NCBI RefSeq assembly: GCF_002838065.1
Contig: NZ_PIZU01000015.1
Coordinates: 57,123 to 121,122 of the forward strand
Direction: 5' to 3'
From: Mycobacterium hubeiense
GTDB lineage: Bacteria > Actinomycetota > Actinomycetes > Mycobacteriales > Mycobacteriaceae
Length of the DNA: 64,000 nt
The position numbers and the translations under genes are program-made. The notes beneath the pieces were generated by a model, which had not been told where the DNA came from, did not search any database, and saw nothing but the letters and a program-made list of their open reading frames with translations. Below are positions 35,998-44,395 of this stretch, piece by piece; position 1 is the first letter of the stretch; the number at the start of each line of letters is the position of its first letter.

Positions 35998-36060
35998 CCG
36001 CGAAATTGCGTTCCGGCAGGCCGCCACTCGCACTTTCTCGGCCTGGAGGCAATCTCGCGG
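35998..36060. repeat. Interrupted palindrome between beta-glucosidase and DUF427 genes
   Basis: CCGCGAAATTGC (35998-36009) pairs with GCAATCTCGCGG (36049-36060) at 11 of 12 positions. An inner CAGGCC/GGCCTG stem encloses a 17-base loop. It ends five bases before the DUF427 start codon. It could terminate the beta-glucosidase transcript, or be a REP-like element related to that at 48044. Confidence 0.6.
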
Positions 36061-36064
36061 CAGA

Positions 36065-36772
36065 ATGTTTGACGTCATGAGTCTCGTAGCAGGACGCGGC
36101 CCGCTGGGTAAGGACCCCGCCGGATGGTTCACTCCCCCGCTGCCTGGCGAGATGGTCTACATCGAGCCGCATCCGCGACGCATCGAGGCCTACCGAGGCG
36201 ACCGCAAGGTGATCGACACCGAGCGGGCGTTGATGGTGCATCGCCGCGACCATCCACTCAGCTACGCGTTCCTGCCGGCGGATGTGGGCGACCTGGCGGG
36301 CGAACCCGTGCCGGAGGCACCGGGGTATGTCGCGGTGCCGTGGGACGCCGTCGATGCGTGGTTCGAAGAGGGCCGCAAGCTGGTGCACTACCCGCCCAAC
36401 CCGTATCACCGCGTGGACTGCCGGCCCACCAAACGCCTTCTCCGCGTTGAGGTTGCGGGTGCCACGCTGGTCGATACCAGCGACACGGTGATCGTGTTCG
36501 AGACATCGGTGCAGCCGCGGCTCTACGTCGACCCGGCGCTGGTGCGCACTGACCTACTGCGACGCACCGACACGTCGACCTATTGCAACTACAAGGGCCA
36601 CGCGACGTACTGGGCGGCCGTCATCGGCGACACCGTTGTCGACGACGTGGCGTGGAGCTATGAGGATCCGCCGCCGGAGACGCTGCCTATCAAGGGATTT
36701 TTCAGTTTCGACGCTGACCGGGCCGGTGTGACGGCCGAATTACCCACGCCCAGCGGTCAATTCACGCCTTGA
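36065..36772 (+). CDS. DUF427-domain protein
   Basis: 235-aa cytosolic protein containing the DUF427 beta fold (RRIEAYRGDRKVIDTERALMV split near residue 40, and the central TSTYCNYKGHATYW, then VAWSYEDPPPE). The YCPYKG-type motif is the family hallmark. Function unknown. Starts at 36065 or 36077 are possible; neither has a clear ribosome-binding site. It ends 11 bases inside the convergent LLM gene. Confidence 0.75.
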   Translation: MFDVMSLVAGRGPLGKDPAGWFTPPLPGEMVYIEPHPRRIEAYRGDRKVIDTERALMVHRRDHPLSYAFLPADVGDLAGEPVPEAPGYVAVPWDAVDAWFEEGRKLVHYPPNPYHRVDCRPTKRLLRVEVAGATLVDTSDTVIVFETSVQPRLYVDPALVRTDLLRRTDTSTYCNYKGHATYWAAVIGDTVVDDVAWSYEDPPPETLPIKGFFSFDADRAGVTAELPTPSGQFTP

Positions 36773-37676
36773 TGACCAGCGCCCCGAACCGTTCGATGGC
36801 GTCGAGCGTGTGTGACCGGCTGTCGCCGGGGATCTGAACCTGCACCCACGTCACGCCGAGCGCGGCCAGCTTGTGCACGCCGTCCAGATAGGCGTCGGCG
36901 TTGAAGTCGTCGTCGCCCGGGTTACCGCCGTCGGGGTTGGAGAAGGTGACGTCGAGCGACGACGGGTCACGGCCCGCCGCCTCGCACCGCCGGTGCAGAT
37001 CCTCGATGCCGTCGGCGAGTCGCTCCACGTCCATGACCGCGGTGCGAGCGGTTTGCGCCAGCGCGGCGGGAGCCGGAAACGGACACCAGCCGTCGCCGTA
37101 CTTGGCCGCGCGGGCCCGCGCCGCGCCGGTGTTGCCCGCGATCCAGATCGGCGGGTGCGGCCGACTCACCGGACGGGGATGCGCGGTGATGCCGCTGGCG
37201 GTGAAATGGCGGCCTTCGAACGACACGTCGTCGCCCGTCCAGACCGCTTTGATGGCCGCCAGCGCCTCCTCGAACAGATCGGCGCGCTCGTCGAAATCCA
37301 CACCGAGGGCAGCGAATTCGCGTTTGAGGTAGCCCACCCCGACCGCGAGTGTGAACCGGCCGCCGGACAGCAGGTCGAGCGTCGCGCCGGCCTTGGCCAC
37401 CACGAACGGATTGCGATACGGCAGCACCACGATGTTCGGGATGAGACGCAGCGTCGTGGTGTGCGCGGCGGCAAATCCCATCGCCACGAATGGATCCAGT
37501 GCGTCATGTCCACCGGCCTCCAGCCAACGCTGGGTGGGCGCGGGGTGGTCGGTGAACCCGAAACCCCCGAACCCGGCCTTTTCGGCCGCGGCGGCAACTG
37601 CCGCAACGCCGGCGCCGGTGACCAATTCCGGGTTGTACGGATGGGTGTGCATGGGATGGGTGATGGTGAATTGCAT
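36762..37676 (-). CDS. LLM-class F420-dependent oxidoreductase
   Basis: 304-aa luciferase-like TIM-barrel enzyme. It shows FGGFGFTDHPAP, RLIPNIVVLPYRNP, GGRFTLAVGVGYLKREF and RPHPPIWIAGNTGAA. It starts three bases after the acyl-CoA dehydrogenase stop, so both form one operon driven from the region holding site 2. In a breakdown pathway it could be an F420-dependent dehydrogenase or a flavin monooxygenase; sequence alone does not decide. Confidence 0.83.
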   Translation of the reverse strand: MQFTITHPMHTHPYNPELVTGAGVAAVAAAAEKAGFGGFGFTDHPAPTQRWLEAGGHDALDPFVAMGFAAAHTTTLRLIPNIVVLPYRNPFVVAKAGATLDLLSGGRFTLAVGVGYLKREFAALGVDFDERADLFEEALAAIKAVWTGDDVSFEGRHFTASGITAHPRPVSRPHPPIWIAGNTGAARARAAKYGDGWCPFPAPAALAQTARTAVMDVERLADGIEDLHRRCEAAGRDPSSLDVTFSNPDGGNPGDDDFNADAYLDGVHKLAALGVTWVQVQIPGDSRSHTLDAIERFGALVIKA

Positions 37677-37678
37677 TG

Positions 37679-38815
37679 TCAGGACTTCCGCGTCGCAGGG
37701 GCTGAGTAGTTCGGACGGCCGAGCCCGAGGACGTGTTGCGCGATCATGTTGCGGAACACCTCGAGGGTGCCGCCGTAGATGCCGGTCGGGCCGGCGAGGC
37801 GGAAGATGTATTCGACCTCGCCCGGCAGGCTCGACTCGGTGCCCAATATGTCCATCAGGTCGGGCGAGACGTCGCGCAGGGTTTGGGCGATGGCCACGCG
37901 GCCGAACATCTCGGGTGAGCTCATCGCGGCTTCCATCTTGGCGATGCTGCGGCCGAGGCGGTATCTGACCGAGTCGTCGTCGGCTGCGCGCGCGGCGATG
38001 TGGTCGACGGCTTCGGCCAGCAGCAGCACATGCTCGGTCATCGTCGCGAGCTTCTGCAGCCCCGCGGTATCGCGCTCGACGGTGCCGTGCTCGGCGTTGA
38101 GCGCCTCTCTCAAAACGGTCCAGCCACCGTTGATTTCGCCGACGCGGTACTTGTCGTCGACGCGTACATCGCTGTAGTAGGTGATGTTGGTGCGGTCCCC
38201 GTCCACGGTGCGGAGCGGTTGAATCTCCACGCCCGGCGTATCCAACGGCACCAGGAACATGGTCAGGCTCTGGTGTTTCGGCGCATCGGGATCGGTGTTG
38301 GTGACCAAGAAGACGTATTGCGCATTGTGCGCGTTCGAGGTGAACATCTTGGAGCCGTTGATGATCCAGGCATCGCCGTCGCGCACCGCCCTGGTCTTGC
38401 ACGTCGCGACGTCGGAGCCGCCTTCGGGTTCGGTGTAGCCGAGGCACAGCCGGTAGTGCCCGGATAGCACCTTCGGCAGCACCTCCTCCTTGAGCTGGGC
38501 CGACCCGAACCGCTGCAGCGTGTGAGCGACCATCATCGTGGTGGGCCAGTGGAACCACGGGGTGTGGGCGCGACCGATCTCCAGTTCGAAGATCCGCCGG
38601 CGCACCGGGCTGAAGCCGCCCTCGGCCTCGGATTTGAAGTCCGCCGCCAGATAACCGGCCTGCGCGAGGGCCAGGTGCACGCCTTCGTCGAAGTTCTCGC
38701 CGGTCTCGCGATCACGTTGGATGACCTCGTCGGTGACGACGGTGCGCAGAAAGCCTCGGAGCTCCTGCTGGAACGCCTGATCGTCGTCGGAGAGAGCGAC
38801 ACGTGAGAAATCCAC
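37679..38815 (-). CDS. Acyl-CoA dehydrogenase
   Basis: 378-aa flavoenzyme of the acyl-CoA dehydrogenase superfamily, introducing alpha,beta double bonds into acyl-CoA. Recognisable parts are LGYTEPEGGSDVATCKTRAV (FAD/substrate contact), WIINGSKMFTSNA, and the C-terminal PTGIYGGTLEVFRNMIAQ (adenine-binding). The start is GTG (38815), ten bases from regulon site 2. The catalytic base cannot be fixed by eye. It is divergent from the SRPBCC gene across site 2. Confidence 0.87.
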   Translation of the reverse strand: MDFSRVALSDDDQAFQQELRGFLRTVVTDEVIQRDRETGENFDEGVHLALAQAGYLAADFKSEAEGGFSPVRRRIFELEIGRAHTPWFHWPTTMMVAHTLQRFGSAQLKEEVLPKVLSGHYRLCLGYTEPEGGSDVATCKTRAVRDGDAWIINGSKMFTSNAHNAQYVFLVTNTDPDAPKHQSLTMFLVPLDTPGVEIQPLRTVDGDRTNITYYSDVRVDDKYRVGEINGGWTVLREALNAEHGTVERDTAGLQKLATMTEHVLLLAEAVDHIAARAADDDSVRYRLGRSIAKMEAAMSSPEMFGRVAIAQTLRDVSPDLMDILGTESSLPGEVEYIFRLAGPTGIYGGTLEVFRNMIAQHVLGLGRPNYSAPATRKS

Positions 38816-38824
38816 GCTAAGGAG

Positions 38825-38852
38825 CGTGACATTTCTGCGCTAATCTGTAAAG
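38825..38852. promoter_or_regulatory. 28-bp regulon site 2 (CGTGACA-N14-TGTAAAG)
   Basis: CGTGACA (38825-38831), 14 bases, TGTAAAG (38846-38852). It fills most of the 51-60 bp between divergent acyl-CoA dehydrogenase and SRPBCC genes, so a bound repressor would block both promoters. Confidence 0.65.
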
Positions 38853-38875
38853 ACACGGACAGGGAGGTGTCTCAG

Positions 38876-39361
38876 TTGGGCATCGTGACCACGAGTTCGG
38901 AGACCGCGTTCGCCCATTCTCCGGAGACGATCTACGACTTTGTCACCAACCCGGCGAACTGGACGAAGACCTACCCGGGCAGCAGCTACGTCGGCAAGCT
39001 CGACGATCTGCCGCTGAAGGTCGGCGACACGTGGGAAGAGGGCGGGGCCGACGGCGAGAAGATCTTCACCTGGCACCTCGCGATCGCGATGCGCCCGAAG
39101 CTGTGGGTGTTCAACTCGGTCGGGCGACTGGGCCACGACCGCGCCGGCAACGGCGGGATGGAAGGCCGGATCACGGTGCAGTACCACTTCACCCAACCGG
39201 GTGAAGGCATCACGTTGTTCACACGCACCATGACGATCGAGGCGCCTAAGCATGCGCCGATGCCCGACGGGTTCTTTCGAATCGTCAACCCCGCCAACAT
39301 CGATCGCTATCATGCTGCGATCGCGCGGGAGCTGGAGAGCGCATCGCCGACACTGCGGTGA
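38876..39361 (+). CDS. SRPBCC (START/polyketide-cyclase-like) protein
   Basis: 161-aa ligand-binding protein of the SRPBCC superfamily. Its pattern is SSETAFAHSPETIYDFVTNP at the N-terminus, DTWEEGG in the beta-sheet, and a long C-terminal helix RYHAAIARELE. TTG 38876 is preferred: AGGGAGG lies eight bases upstream, whereas the GTG at 38867 overlaps it. Members bind hydrophobic ligands or act as cyclases or dehydratases. The function here is inferred only from its place in the island. Confidence 0.72.
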   Translation: MGIVTTSSETAFAHSPETIYDFVTNPANWTKTYPGSSYVGKLDDLPLKVGDTWEEGGADGEKIFTWHLAIAMRPKLWVFNSVGRLGHDRAGNGGMEGRITVQYHFTQPGEGITLFTRTMTIEAPKHAPMPDGFFRIVNPANIDRYHAAIARELESASPTLR

Positions 39362-39390
39362 GATCGCGAAATCCCGTATTTTCGCGATCT
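39361..39390 (+). terminator. Terminator-like hairpin after the SRPBCC gene
   Basis: AGATCGCGAAA (39361-39371) and TTTCGCGATCT (39380-39390) form a perfect 11-bp stem with an 8-base loop, starting at the stop codon. There is no U-tract, as is common in mycobacteria. Confidence 0.7.
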
Positions 39391-39448
39391 GTACGCAGTT
39401 TCGATTGTGGGACGCCGCGCAGGCGCGCATTTCTGGAACTTCGGCGAC

Positions 39449-39547
39449 GTCGAGTGTGCGATGGCCGCGTCGAGTGTGCATTGGCTGCGGGATTTTTCGA
39501 CGACGGCAACAGCAGATGCACACCCGACGCGGTGATTGCACACTCGA
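39449..39547. repeat. Dispersed ~99-bp palindromic element, copy C
   Basis: Starts GTCGAGTGTGCGATGGCCGC and ends GGTGATTGCACACTCGA; each arm holds two copies of the GAGTGTGC motif. TTGGCTGCGG in the left inner arm is shared with copy A. It lies between convergent SRPBCC and esterase genes. Confidence 0.85.
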
Positions 39548-39570
39548 AATCGACGCCTGCGCGCCTACGC

Positions 39571-40524
39571 TCACTCGCCGTGAAGCGCCCGCCTCAGCGC
39601 CGCCCCCTGCAGCGCGAACAGCTGCTGGCTGATCTCCCATTCGGGCAGCAGCGAGTCGAAGCCGTGGCACGTGCCCGGATACACGTGTAGCTCCGTCGCG
39701 ACACCGGCCCACATCAGCCGCAGCGCATAGTCGACGGCTTCGTCGCGGAGCGGGTCCAGCTCCGAGCAGGTGATCAATGCGGCCGGCAGGCCCGTCAAAT
39801 CGTCGGCACGGGCGGGCACCGCGTCGGCGAGCACGCTCTCACCCGCCAGATAGTGGTGCCACATGTGCCGCACCGCGACGGCGTCGAAACCGGGTGTGGC
39901 GACGAATTCGTCCTTCGACGGCATCGGGCGGTCGTCGAGCACCGGCTCGTGCAGCATCTGGAACACGATCGGCGGCGCCGCCCCCGCGGCGGCATCCTGC
40001 GCCAGCCTCGCCGCCAATGCCGCCCCGGCGCTGCTGCCCGCCACCGCCAGCCGTGCCGGATCGATGTGCAGCGCAGCGGCGTTCGCGGCCACCCAGCGCA
40101 GCACGGTCGACGCGTCGTCGAGCGCGGCCGGATACGGGTGCTCCGGCGCCAGGCGGTAGTCGACGGAGATCACCGTGCACCGCGCACGCCGCGCGTACTC
40201 CACGCACTGGCGGTGGTCGGTGTCGAGGTTGCCGAGCACGAATGCGCCGGAGTGACAGTAGATCACCGCGCGCGCCGGGGATCGTCCGCTGCGGTAAATC
40301 CGCACCGGGATCGCCGACGAATGCTCGCCCGGAACCAGTGCGGCGACGATGTCGACGCCCGTCACGTCAAGCGCTTGCGCCGCTTCCCGGCGACGCTGAT
40401 TCAGCGACGCGCGGACTTCGCCGAGGAGATCCGGCGCCAAATCCGTTCGGGCGTTTGCGAGATGGCGCAGCGCGGGACCGAGCCGATTCGCGATGTCGAT
40501 GCTGGATGCGGCGTCCACGGACAT
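39571..40524 (-). CDS. Alpha/beta-hydrolase fold esterase of the HSL family
   Basis: 317-aa esterase/lipase. It has a hormone-sensitive-lipase-type oxyanion motif (CHSGAFVLGN, where HGG is more usual), the nucleophile GSSAG, the acid in DPLRDEAVD and the base in GTCHGFDS. The ATG shares bases with the stop of the Baeyer-Villiger monooxygenase (TAATG). As the last gene of that operon it could hydrolyse the ester made by the monooxygenase. The substrate is inferred. Confidence 0.85.
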   Translation of the reverse strand: MSVDAASSIDIANRLGPALRHLANARTDLAPDLLGEVRASLNQRRREAAQALDVTGVDIVAALVPGEHSSAIPVRIYRSGRSPARAVIYCHSGAFVLGNLDTDHRQCVEYARRARCTVISVDYRLAPEHPYPAALDDASTVLRWVAANAAALHIDPARLAVAGSSAGAALAARLAQDAAAGAAPPIVFQMLHEPVLDDRPMPSKDEFVATPGFDAVAVRHMWHHYLAGESVLADAVPARADDLTGLPAALITCSELDPLRDEAVDYALRLMWAGVATELHVYPGTCHGFDSLLPEWEISQQLFALQGAALRRALHGE

Positions 40525-41999
40525 TACCGGTTCACCACCTCGACGACGGCGTCTACCGGTTCGAAGGTGTAGTCGGCGGCGCGGAACCGCCGTGTCATGC
40601 CCCAGAAGGCACGCGCGCTTCGGGGCCACTGGGTGACCACTCGGCCGTTTGGGGCGCGAAAGTAGTTGCTGCATCGGGTGAGCCACACGGTGCCGGTCAT
40701 CCACTGGTCGATCTTGGCGATGAACTGCGCCATTGTTTCGGGCCGAACCGCGACGTACGATTTGCGTCGGCGCCGCATGTACTTCAACGCCCGCACGATG
40801 TAGTGGGCCTGCGCCTCGAGCATGAAGATGACGCTGTTGGAGCCGACGTTGGTGTTCGGTCCGTACAGCATGAAGAAGTTCGGATAGCCCGGGACGGCCA
40901 TGCCCAGGTAGGCGAATGCCCCGTCGCGCCACGTCTCCCGCAGCGAGGTCCCGTCCTCGCCGATGACGTCGATCTGGCCGAGGTAGTCGGCGGCGGCGTA
41001 GCCGGTGGCGCACACGACGACGTCGACGTCGAGTTCGGTGCCGTCTTCGGTGACCAGCGATCGCGACCGCAGATACTTCGCCGGGCTGGAGATCACCTCG
41101 ACATGGGGTTTGGTCAGCGTCGGCAAATAATCCGTCGCGAAGACCAACCGCTTGCAGCCCAGCGGGTGATCGGGAGTAAGCTTGCGGCGCAATTCCTCGT
41201 CGGGGATGGTCGATTCGAGCACCCGCAGGGCGATTCCCTTGAACTCCTGCGTCTTGTCGCTGCCGTTTTCGATCACCGAGATGTTCGACTCGCTGCGCAG
41301 CCAGAGCCTGGTGCGATAGATCTTCTTGGCGAACGGCACCCGCGCGAAGATCCACTTCTCCCGATCGGTGTACTGCCGATCCGGTTTGGGCAGAATCCAT
41401 GTCGGCGAGCGCTGCACGGAGTAGACCTTCTTTGCCACCTTTGCCACTTCGGGCACCAGCTGTGTGGCGGTCGACCCGGTGCCCAGCACGGCGACCCGGG
41501 CATCGGTCAGATCGACGGAGTGGTCCCAGCGCGCGGTGTGCATCACCGTTCCCGTGAAGGGTTTCTGTTCAACGAGATTCGGCATCGCCGGCTGGGTGAA
41601 CAACCCGACAGCCGACACCACGACGTCGAAGCTGTACTGCTCACCGTTCGCTGTGCTCAGCTGCCACGACGTGGTGGCGGCGTCCCAGCGCGCCGAGACG
41701 ATCTCGGTGTTCAATTTCAAGTGTGGCGCCAGTTCATAACGCCGGGCGCAGCGCTCGAAGTAGTCGAGGATCTCCGCCTGACCCGACCACAGCCGTGACC
41801 AGTCCGGCTTCAATTCGAACGAGTACGAGTACAGATGCGACTTCACGTCGCAGGCCAGCCCGGGGTAGGTGTTGATCCGCCAGGTGCCGCCGACGCCGTC
41901 CTCCCTGTCGAAGATTGTGAAGTCGCGAAAGCCGGCCTTTTTCAGGAAGATTCCCAACGCCAGGCCGCCCGGTCCGGCACCGATGATCCCTACGCTCAT
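40524..41999 (-). CDS. Flavin-containing Baeyer-Villiger-type monooxygenase
   Basis: 491-aa FAD/NADPH enzyme inserting oxygen next to a ketone to give an ester or lactone. The FAD motif GAGPGG is at residues 7-12, GGTW at 37-40, and the type I Baeyer-Villiger fingerprint FTGTVMHTARWD at 148-159. A second NADPH-binding VLGTGSTATQ follows near residue 170. ATG 41999 overlaps the SDR stop (ATGA); MPANRM at 42014 is an alternative. The fingerprint separates it from simple N- or S-oxidising flavin monooxygenases. Confidence 0.9.
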   Translation of the reverse strand: MSVGIIGAGPGGLALGIFLKKAGFRDFTIFDREDGVGGTWRINTYPGLACDVKSHLYSYSFELKPDWSRLWSGQAEILDYFERCARRYELAPHLKLNTEIVSARWDAATTSWQLSTANGEQYSFDVVVSAVGLFTQPAMPNLVEQKPFTGTVMHTARWDHSVDLTDARVAVLGTGSTATQLVPEVAKVAKKVYSVQRSPTWILPKPDRQYTDREKWIFARVPFAKKIYRTRLWLRSESNISVIENGSDKTQEFKGIALRVLESTIPDEELRRKLTPDHPLGCKRLVFATDYLPTLTKPHVEVISSPAKYLRSRSLVTEDGTELDVDVVVCATGYAAADYLGQIDVIGEDGTSLRETWRDGAFAYLGMAVPGYPNFFMLYGPNTNVGSNSVIFMLEAQAHYIVRALKYMRRRRKSYVAVRPETMAQFIAKIDQWMTGTVWLTRCSNYFRAPNGRVVTQWPRSARAFWGMTRRFRAADYTFEPVDAVVEVVNR

Positions 42000-42691
42000 C
42001 CGATTCGCAGGCATTGCCCTCCGTCCACGACGAGCTCGGCGCCCGTGATGAAAGACGCGTGGTCCGACACCAGAAAGGCCACTGCATCGACGATTTCCAT
42101 CGGCGTGCCCAGGCGGCCCTTCTCGGACAGGCGGGATTGCGTCGCAGCGTCCAGCATGGGTGTCTCGACCGGGCCGGGGAACACTGCGTTGACCCGGATG
42201 CCCGACGGCGCAAGCTCGGCCGCGGCGATCTGCGTCAGTCCCCGCAGCGCCCACTTCGACGATCCGTAGGCGGCGTGGTTCGGGAACGGTCGGATGGCAC
42301 CGGTGCTGCAGGTGTTGACGATCGCGGCACCGTCGGCGTGCCGAAGGTGATCGAGCGCGGCCCTGATACCGAGGAATGGGCCCAAACAGTTGACGCGCCA
42401 GCTGTGTTCGAATCCGGACGGCGTCTCGGCGGCGAGCGAGGCCCGGTGCAGCACGCCGGCGTTGTTGACCAGCGTCGTCAACGAGCCGAACCGGTCTGCC
42501 GTGGCGTCGACCGCGGCCCGCCACTGGTCTTCGGACGTGACGTCGAGCGGCAGCGCGAGTACGTCGTCGCCCGGCGCGTCGATCGGCAGCACATCGCATG
42601 CGGCGACGCGAAACCCGTCCTTGCGGAGTCGTTGCACGATCGCCGCGCCTTGTCCGCGCGCAGCCCCCGTCACGAGTGCTACCCGTTCCAC
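41996..42691 (-). CDS. SDR-family oxidoreductase
   Basis: 231-aa short-chain dehydrogenase with cofactor motif TGAARGQG, NNAG in LVNNAGVLHR, and catalytic Ser and Tyr/Lys in CSTGAIRPF and AAYGSSKWAL. The GTG at 42691 overlaps the aldolase end by 13 bases. In the operon it would interconvert an alcohol and a ketone before or after the Baeyer-Villiger step; direction and substrate are unknown. Confidence 0.86.
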   Translation of the reverse strand: MERVALVTGAARGQGAAIVQRLRKDGFRVAACDVLPIDAPGDDVLALPLDVTSEDQWRAAVDATADRFGSLTTLVNNAGVLHRASLAAETPSGFEHSWRVNCLGPFLGIRAALDHLRHADGAAIVNTCSTGAIRPFPNHAAYGSSKWALRGLTQIAAAELAPSGIRVNAVFPGPVETPMLDAATQSRLSEKGRLGTPMEIVDAVAFLVSDHASFITGAELVVDGGQCLRIG

Positions 42692-43428
42692 TGCGCCTCC
42701 TTGAGGTGCTCGGCCGCGCCTCGCCGCAGCGCCTGCGACTCCGAGGCCAGCGTGATCATCCGAAAACCCAACTCGGCCATGGCATGCCCGGCCTTGCCTG
42801 ACCCGGCGTGGATCCCGGCGACGAGGCCGGCCGCGGCGGCAGCGGCTTGTATGCGGATCATCGCGTGCCGCACGGATGGCTCGGTCCAGGCGTCGGCAGG
42901 ACGGTGCCCCATCGAGATCGCGAGATCCGCCGGCCCCACGTAAAGGCCGGCCAGGCCCGGGACGGCGCAGATCTCGTCGAGCGCCGAAAGCCCCTGGGCC
43001 GTCTCGATCATCGCGAACACGCCGACCCGCGACTCCAGCGCGGCGGGATCGTGGCCGAGGCTGGCCCGCAGCGGCCCGAAGCTGCGCACGCCCGCGGGCG
43101 GGAATCGGGTCGCGGCCACCGCGGCGGCGGCCTGCTCCGCTGATTCGACCATCGCGACGATGACGGCGTCGGCGCCGGCGTCTGACACCCGGCCGATCGG
43201 TGCGGGATCCGCCGACGGCAGCCGCACGGCAGCGGCGATCGGCACATGCTCGAGCCGCCGCAGCAGCAGGGCGACGTCCGCGTCGTCGAGGTAACCGTGC
43301 TGAACGTCGAACCCGACGTAGTCGTAACCCGCGCAGGCGAATTCCTCGGGGCCGATCATCGTGGGGCCGACCACCCAGCCGCCCCACACCCGCTGCTTGC
43401 CGGCGAGCAGGTCCTCCAATCTGCTCAT
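42679..43428 (-). CDS. HpcH/HpaI-family aldolase/lyase
   Basis: 249-aa TIM-barrel class II aldolase family protein. Hallmarks are GFDVQHGYLDDADV, metal ligand Glu in MIETAQGLSALDEI and Asp in GLYVGPADLAISMG. Family members cleave 2-keto-3-deoxy sugar acids or 4-hydroxy-2-oxo acids to pyruvate and an aldehyde. It suggests that the pathway reaches a hydroxy-oxo-acid; the aldehyde dehydrogenase at 51606 could take the other product. Confidence 0.85.
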   Translation of the reverse strand: MSRLEDLLAGKQRVWGGWVVGPTMIGPEEFACAGYDYVGFDVQHGYLDDADVALLLRRLEHVPIAAAVRLPSADPAPIGRVSDAGADAVIVAMVESAEQAAAAVAATRFPPAGVRSFGPLRASLGHDPAALESRVGVFAMIETAQGLSALDEICAVPGLAGLYVGPADLAISMGHRPADAWTEPSVRHAMIRIQAAAAAAGLVAGIHAGSGKAGHAMAELGFRMITLASESQALRRGAAEHLKEAQWNG

Positions 43429-44393
43429 TCGGCGATCGCAATCTTGATGCGCTCCGGCGTCGGCGAGCACGCAAGCTCGAACGCCTCCTGCACCTCACCG
43501 ACTTTGAACGTGTGCGTGAGGTATGTGCTGAGCAGGTCGGGGTGCTCTCGCGCGAACTCGCCGGCGCGGTCAAGCATCCGGCGCCGATCCAGTGTCACAC
43601 CGGATTTCAGCGTCAGGTTGTTGCGCAGCATCGTCCGCATGCTGATCGGATAACTGTCGTCGTCGGCCACCCCGAAGTAGAAGATGGTGCCGCCGAACGC
43701 GGCCGCCTCGACCGCATGGTTCAGCGTGGCGACCTGGTGGCCGACGGCCTCGATCACGATCTGCGGTTTGTCCTGCGGGGCAAGGTGGCTCACCCAGCGA
43801 TCGCTGGTCGCCCGAACGATGGTGTCGACGCCGAACTTCTCGCCGACGCCCGAGCGGTCGACCGGATCGACCCCCGTCACGTGCGAGGCTCCGAATGCCT
43901 TGGCCACGTACGAGAACAGCAGCCCAATCGACCCCTGCCCGATGACCGCCACGTGACGTCCCTGCAGCGAAGGCAGTTGCTCGACGGCGTAGAGCACGCA
44001 CGCCAGCGGTTGCAGGCCGACCGCGAGCGCGGGCGTCAGCGCCGGGTCATACGGGGCCAGCCCATTGCCATCGGCCACAACGAATTCCATCAGGCCGTCG
44101 AACCCCGACGCCCAGCCCACCACGCGATCGCCCTGCGCATGATCCGGGTGGCGGCTGGCGAGCACCTCCCCCACAATCTCGTGAATGGGAAAGCCGTCCA
44201 TTTCCGCGGCGCTGGCGCCGGTATCACCCGGCAAGCGGCCGCGCGCACCGCGGAAGCCGGGCAGGTCGCTGCCGCAGACCCCGGCGGCGAGGAAGCGCAG
44301 CAGCACCTGGTCCCCGGCGACGTCCGTAAACGACTTGTCCGGCACGTCATTTCGCTCAAAGGTGTACGGCGCGACCAGCCGATACGACCACAC
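43425..44393 (-). CDS. Medium-chain (zinc-type) alcohol dehydrogenase
   Basis: 322-aa MDR-family dehydrogenase. The catalytic-domain start has GVCGSDLPGF (zinc Cys), IHEIVGEV replaces the usual GHE with HE, and the Rossmann motif is AVIGQGSIGLLF. The four-cysteine structural-zinc loop is missing or very short. GTG 44393 is preferred because it begins just after the P450 stop; a frame further up is inside the P450 gene. It probably oxidises the alcohol made by the neighbouring P450. Confidence 0.82.
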   Translation of the reverse strand: MWSYRLVAPYTFERNDVPDKSFTDVAGDQVLLRFLAAGVCGSDLPGFRGARGRLPGDTGASAAEMDGFPIHEIVGEVLASRHPDHAQGDRVVGWASGFDGLMEFVVADGNGLAPYDPALTPALAVGLQPLACVLYAVEQLPSLQGRHVAVIGQGSIGLLFSYVAKAFGASHVTGVDPVDRSGVGEKFGVDTIVRATSDRWVSHLAPQDKPQIVIEAVGHQVATLNHAVEAAAFGGTIFYFGVADDDSYPISMRTMLRNNLTLKSGVTLDRRRMLDRAGEFAREHPDLLSTYLTHTFKVGEVQEAFELACSPTPERIKIAIAE

Positions 44394-44395
44394 CG

